From: UBA7672 sp965279205
Lineage (GTDB): Bacteria > Pseudomonadota > Alphaproteobacteria > Caulobacterales > Hyphomonadaceae
Length of the DNA stretch: 64,000 nt
Assembly: GCA_965279205.1 (NCBI GenBank)
Contig: OZ257144.1
Span: 1,984,001 to 2,048,000, forward strand
Direction: 5' to 3'
Shown here: in pieces, positions 62,331 through 64,000 of the stretch
Position numbering within the stretch: position 1 is the first letter of the stretch
Layout: every line of letters starts with the position of its first letter
Translations under genes and position numbers: made by a program
Notes under the pieces: generated by a model
What the model was told of the DNA's origin: nothing
What the model saw: only the letters and a program-made list of their open reading frames with translations
Database searches by the model: none

Positions 62331-62531
62331 CGGCGGCAAACTGGCAGGTCGTGCGATTCAGCGCCAGACCGCGATCTTCGATCTATGACAAAACCTCATG
62401 CGTGTGATGATCGATGTTCGCAGGCGCTGATTGTGAGCGCCAATCGAGTCTCCATGAAAAATCCAGACCATCTGCATGTTTGACCTGTGAGAACACGGTA
62501 GTAGCTTCCCTGCCCAGCAGAGGAAAATCCC

Positions 62532-63575
62532 ATGGCTCGCTACAATTCGATCATTGAAACCGTCGGCCGCACGCCCGTTGTGAAGATCAATCGGCTGGGC
62601 CCGCCGGGGGTGAACCTCTGGGTCAAGGTGGAGGCGTTCAACCCGCTCGGCTCCGTGAAGGACCGGCTGGCGCTGGGCGTCATCGAGGCAGCGGAAAAAT
62701 CCGGCGAGCTGAAGCCCGGCCAGACCGTAATCGAAGCGACCAGCGGCAACACCGGCATCGGTCTTGCGATGGTTTGTGCCGCCAAGGGCTATCCTCTGGT
62801 CGTCACGATGGCGGAGAGCTTCTCGGTCGAGCGCCGCAAACTGATGCGCTTCCTTGGCGCCAAGGTCGTGCTCACGCCGGCCGCGTTGCGTGCAACCGGC
62901 ATGATCCTCAAGACGATCGAATTGGCGAAAGCACATGGCTGGTTCATGACCCGTCAGTTCGAGAATGAAGCCAATCCCGAAATCCACGTGCGGACCACGG
63001 GGCGCGAGATCGTCGACGACTTCAAGGCGGATGGTCTCGACTACTGGGTCACCGGCTACGGCACTGGTGGCACGCTGAACGGCGTCTCTCGTGTTCTCGC
63101 AAAGGAGATGCCCAACACCAAGATCGTCGTCTGCGAACCGACCGATGCGCCCCTGCTGACCAGCGGAGCGCCGCAGCAGCGCAATGACGACGGCACACCG
63201 GCCGCCGGTCACCCGGCCTGGAAGCCGCACCCGATGCAAGGCTGGACGCCGGACTTCATCCCGAAGCTCACCGGTGAAGTCGATCTCAAACGCGTCCACA
63301 AGATCGTCACTGTCGCCGGGCCCGATGCGATGAAATGCAGCCAGGATCTGGCGGCAAAGGAAGGCATCTTCGTCGGCATAACCTCGGGCGCCACATTCGC
63401 TGCGGCGCTGGAGATCGCCAAAACGGCGCCGAAGGGATCCAACATCCTCGCTATGCTGCCGGACACCGGCGAGCGCTATCTGTCGACGCCGCTGTTCGGC
63501 AACGTGCCGGCGGAGATGACGCCCGAGGAAGTCGAGATCCTGAAATCGACGCCCTACGCTCAACCGGCGGCCTGA
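62532..63575 (+). CDS. cysK: Cysteine synthase (O-acetylserine sulfhydrylase)
   Basis: A 347-residue PLP enzyme forming cysteine from O-acetylserine and sulfide. PLP lysine K43 is in GSVKDR; the substrate loop is EATSGNTGIG; the phosphate-binding loop is GTGGTLNG. It is about 25-35 residues longer than classic CysK because of an insertion after CEPTDAPLL (about 205-240: GAPQQRNDDGTPAAG...). This insertion is seen in some alphaproteobacterial relatives, so the exact subtype is open. aggaa lies seven bases before the ATG. The 200-base gap upstream, shared with divergent radA, has no clear regulator site. Confidence 0.92.
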   Translation: MARYNSIIETVGRTPVVKINRLGPPGVNLWVKVEAFNPLGSVKDRLALGVIEAAEKSGELKPGQTVIEATSGNTGIGLAMVCAAKGYPLVVTMAESFSVERRKLMRFLGAKVVLTPAALRATGMILKTIELAKAHGWFMTRQFENEANPEIHVRTTGREIVDDFKADGLDYWVTGYGTGGTLNGVSRVLAKEMPNTKIVVCEPTDAPLLTSGAPQQRNDDGTPAAGHPAWKPHPMQGWTPDFIPKLTGEVDLKRVHKIVTVAGPDAMKCSQDLAAKEGIFVGITSGATFAAALEIAKTAPKGSNILAMLPDTGERYLSTPLFGNVPAEMTPEEVEILKSTPYAQPAA

Positions 63576-63701
63576 GCGTCCGGGCAGCCTGATCGTAAGT
63601 CAGCGCTCGAGACAAATCCTCGCAAGCGTCATGTCGCTTTTTCGATCGCAAGGCTGTACGGCCTCGCTTAGTTTGTGAGGGATCACACACAAGAGTCAGA
63701 C

Positions 63702-64000
63702 ATGACCAAGCCGGACCTCGCCTCCCTGCTCACTCGGATCGCGACCTACTCCGCCGCTCGCCGCGCTGGCGATGCTGAGCGCGCTCACAAGCCGGCGGCC
63801 AGCTATGGCGAACAACTGGAGCGTTTTCAGCTGCCAGTGCAGGACGAGGGCGTGCCGGCCGATCAGGTGATCGCTGAGCTGATCGCTCATGCCGAGCCTG
63901 GGCTGGCCGCGGTCACCGGCCCGCGTTTCTTCGGCTGGGTCATCGGCGGCAGCAACCCGGTAGGCGTTGCGGCGGACTGGCTCACGTCGATCTGGGGTCA
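63702..64000 (+). CDS. PLP-dependent decarboxylase/aminotransferase-like protein, N-terminal part (3' truncated)
   Basis: The first 99 codons are visible before the window ends. The sequence TGPRFFGWVIGGSNPVGVAADWL (split: residues about 72-94) is the early conserved block of the group II pyridoxal-dependent decarboxylase family (aromatic amino-acid, glutamate or related decarboxylases). The PLP lysine is outside the window, so activity and substrate cannot be judged. It starts 126 bases after cysK on the same strand with agag upstream. Confidence 0.72.
   Translation, partial: MTKPDLASLLTRIATYSAARRAGDAERAHKPAASYGEQLERFQLPVQDEGVPADQVIAELIAHAEPGLAAVTGPRFFGWVIGGSNPVGVAADWLTSIWG

Overview
The window looks like chromosomal DNA of a free-living, GC-rich Gram-negative alphaproteobacterium. 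The best fit is the Caulobacterales/Hyphomonadaceae group. The grounds are the gene order rpoZ-spoT ... pyrE-pdxJ-acpS-rnc-era, a bactofilin gene fused by overlap to an M23 peptidase gene, two TonB-dependent receptors, an S46 dipeptidyl peptidase, small families typical of alphaproteobacteria (likely DUF6481, DUF6249, DUF6491), and a GTTC-N7-GTTC LexA-type box. The placement is inferred from gene content only; no 16S gene is present. Nearly everything is single-copy core genome. I see no insertion sequence, prophage, CRISPR array or rRNA.

Layout. 1-920: end of a DUF1330-like gene and an HD-domain protein. 1182-8607: S46 peptidase, CNT nucleoside transporter, TonB-dependent receptor and an acyl-CoA carboxylase beta subunit. 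8608-9078: non-coding, with a mirrored REP-like repeat. 9079-12054: small membrane protein, bactofilin/M23 operon (cell shape), peroxiredoxin. 12195-18468: large AsmA/YhdP-like envelope protein, two small secreted proteins and a soluble PAS hybrid histidine kinase. 18738-20120: tRNA-Gly(UCC) and an overlapping NYN-nuclease/uracil-DNA-glycosylase pair. 20334-27188: rpoZ, spoT, a HAD phosphatase on the other strand, then the 4-base-overlapping chain pyrE-pdxJ-acpS-rnc-era, with no lepB. 27304-30742: a small membrane protein and a second, large TonB-dependent receptor. 31025-35863: a reverse-strand operon with every junction overlapping by 4 bases: photolyase, FAD oxidoreductase, DUF1365 protein, cyclopropane-fatty-acid synthase. 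35922-39199: phenylalanine hydroxylase, HspQ, Ppx/GppA phosphatase, RlmE.

39279-46651 is a purine/translation block (guaB, rsmB, guaA) interrupted by a protein with a clear C-terminal TIR domain and a possible second one, and by a 592-base interval rich in short palindromes that I could not assign. 46673-53559 holds small accessory genes: GFA protein, lipoprotein, an ECF42-like sigma factor with its YCII/DGPF partner, an ArsC-like protein, a DUF4130-type DNA-repair candidate behind a LexA-type box and apparently leaderless, and a DUF6249/ECF sigma/membrane-protein module. 53654-58114 carries panB and the yfgM-bamB-der order known from enterobacteria. 58130-62330 is a reverse-strand block: SDR, purF, cvpA, radA. 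The window ends with cysK and the start of a PLP-dependent decarboxylase.

The points most worth a second look are the LexA-box/leaderless repair gene at 50009-50780, the TIR protein at 41385 with the palindrome-rich interval after it, the NYN/UDG pair, and the photolyase/lipid operon. All family calls come from reading motifs; no database search was run.
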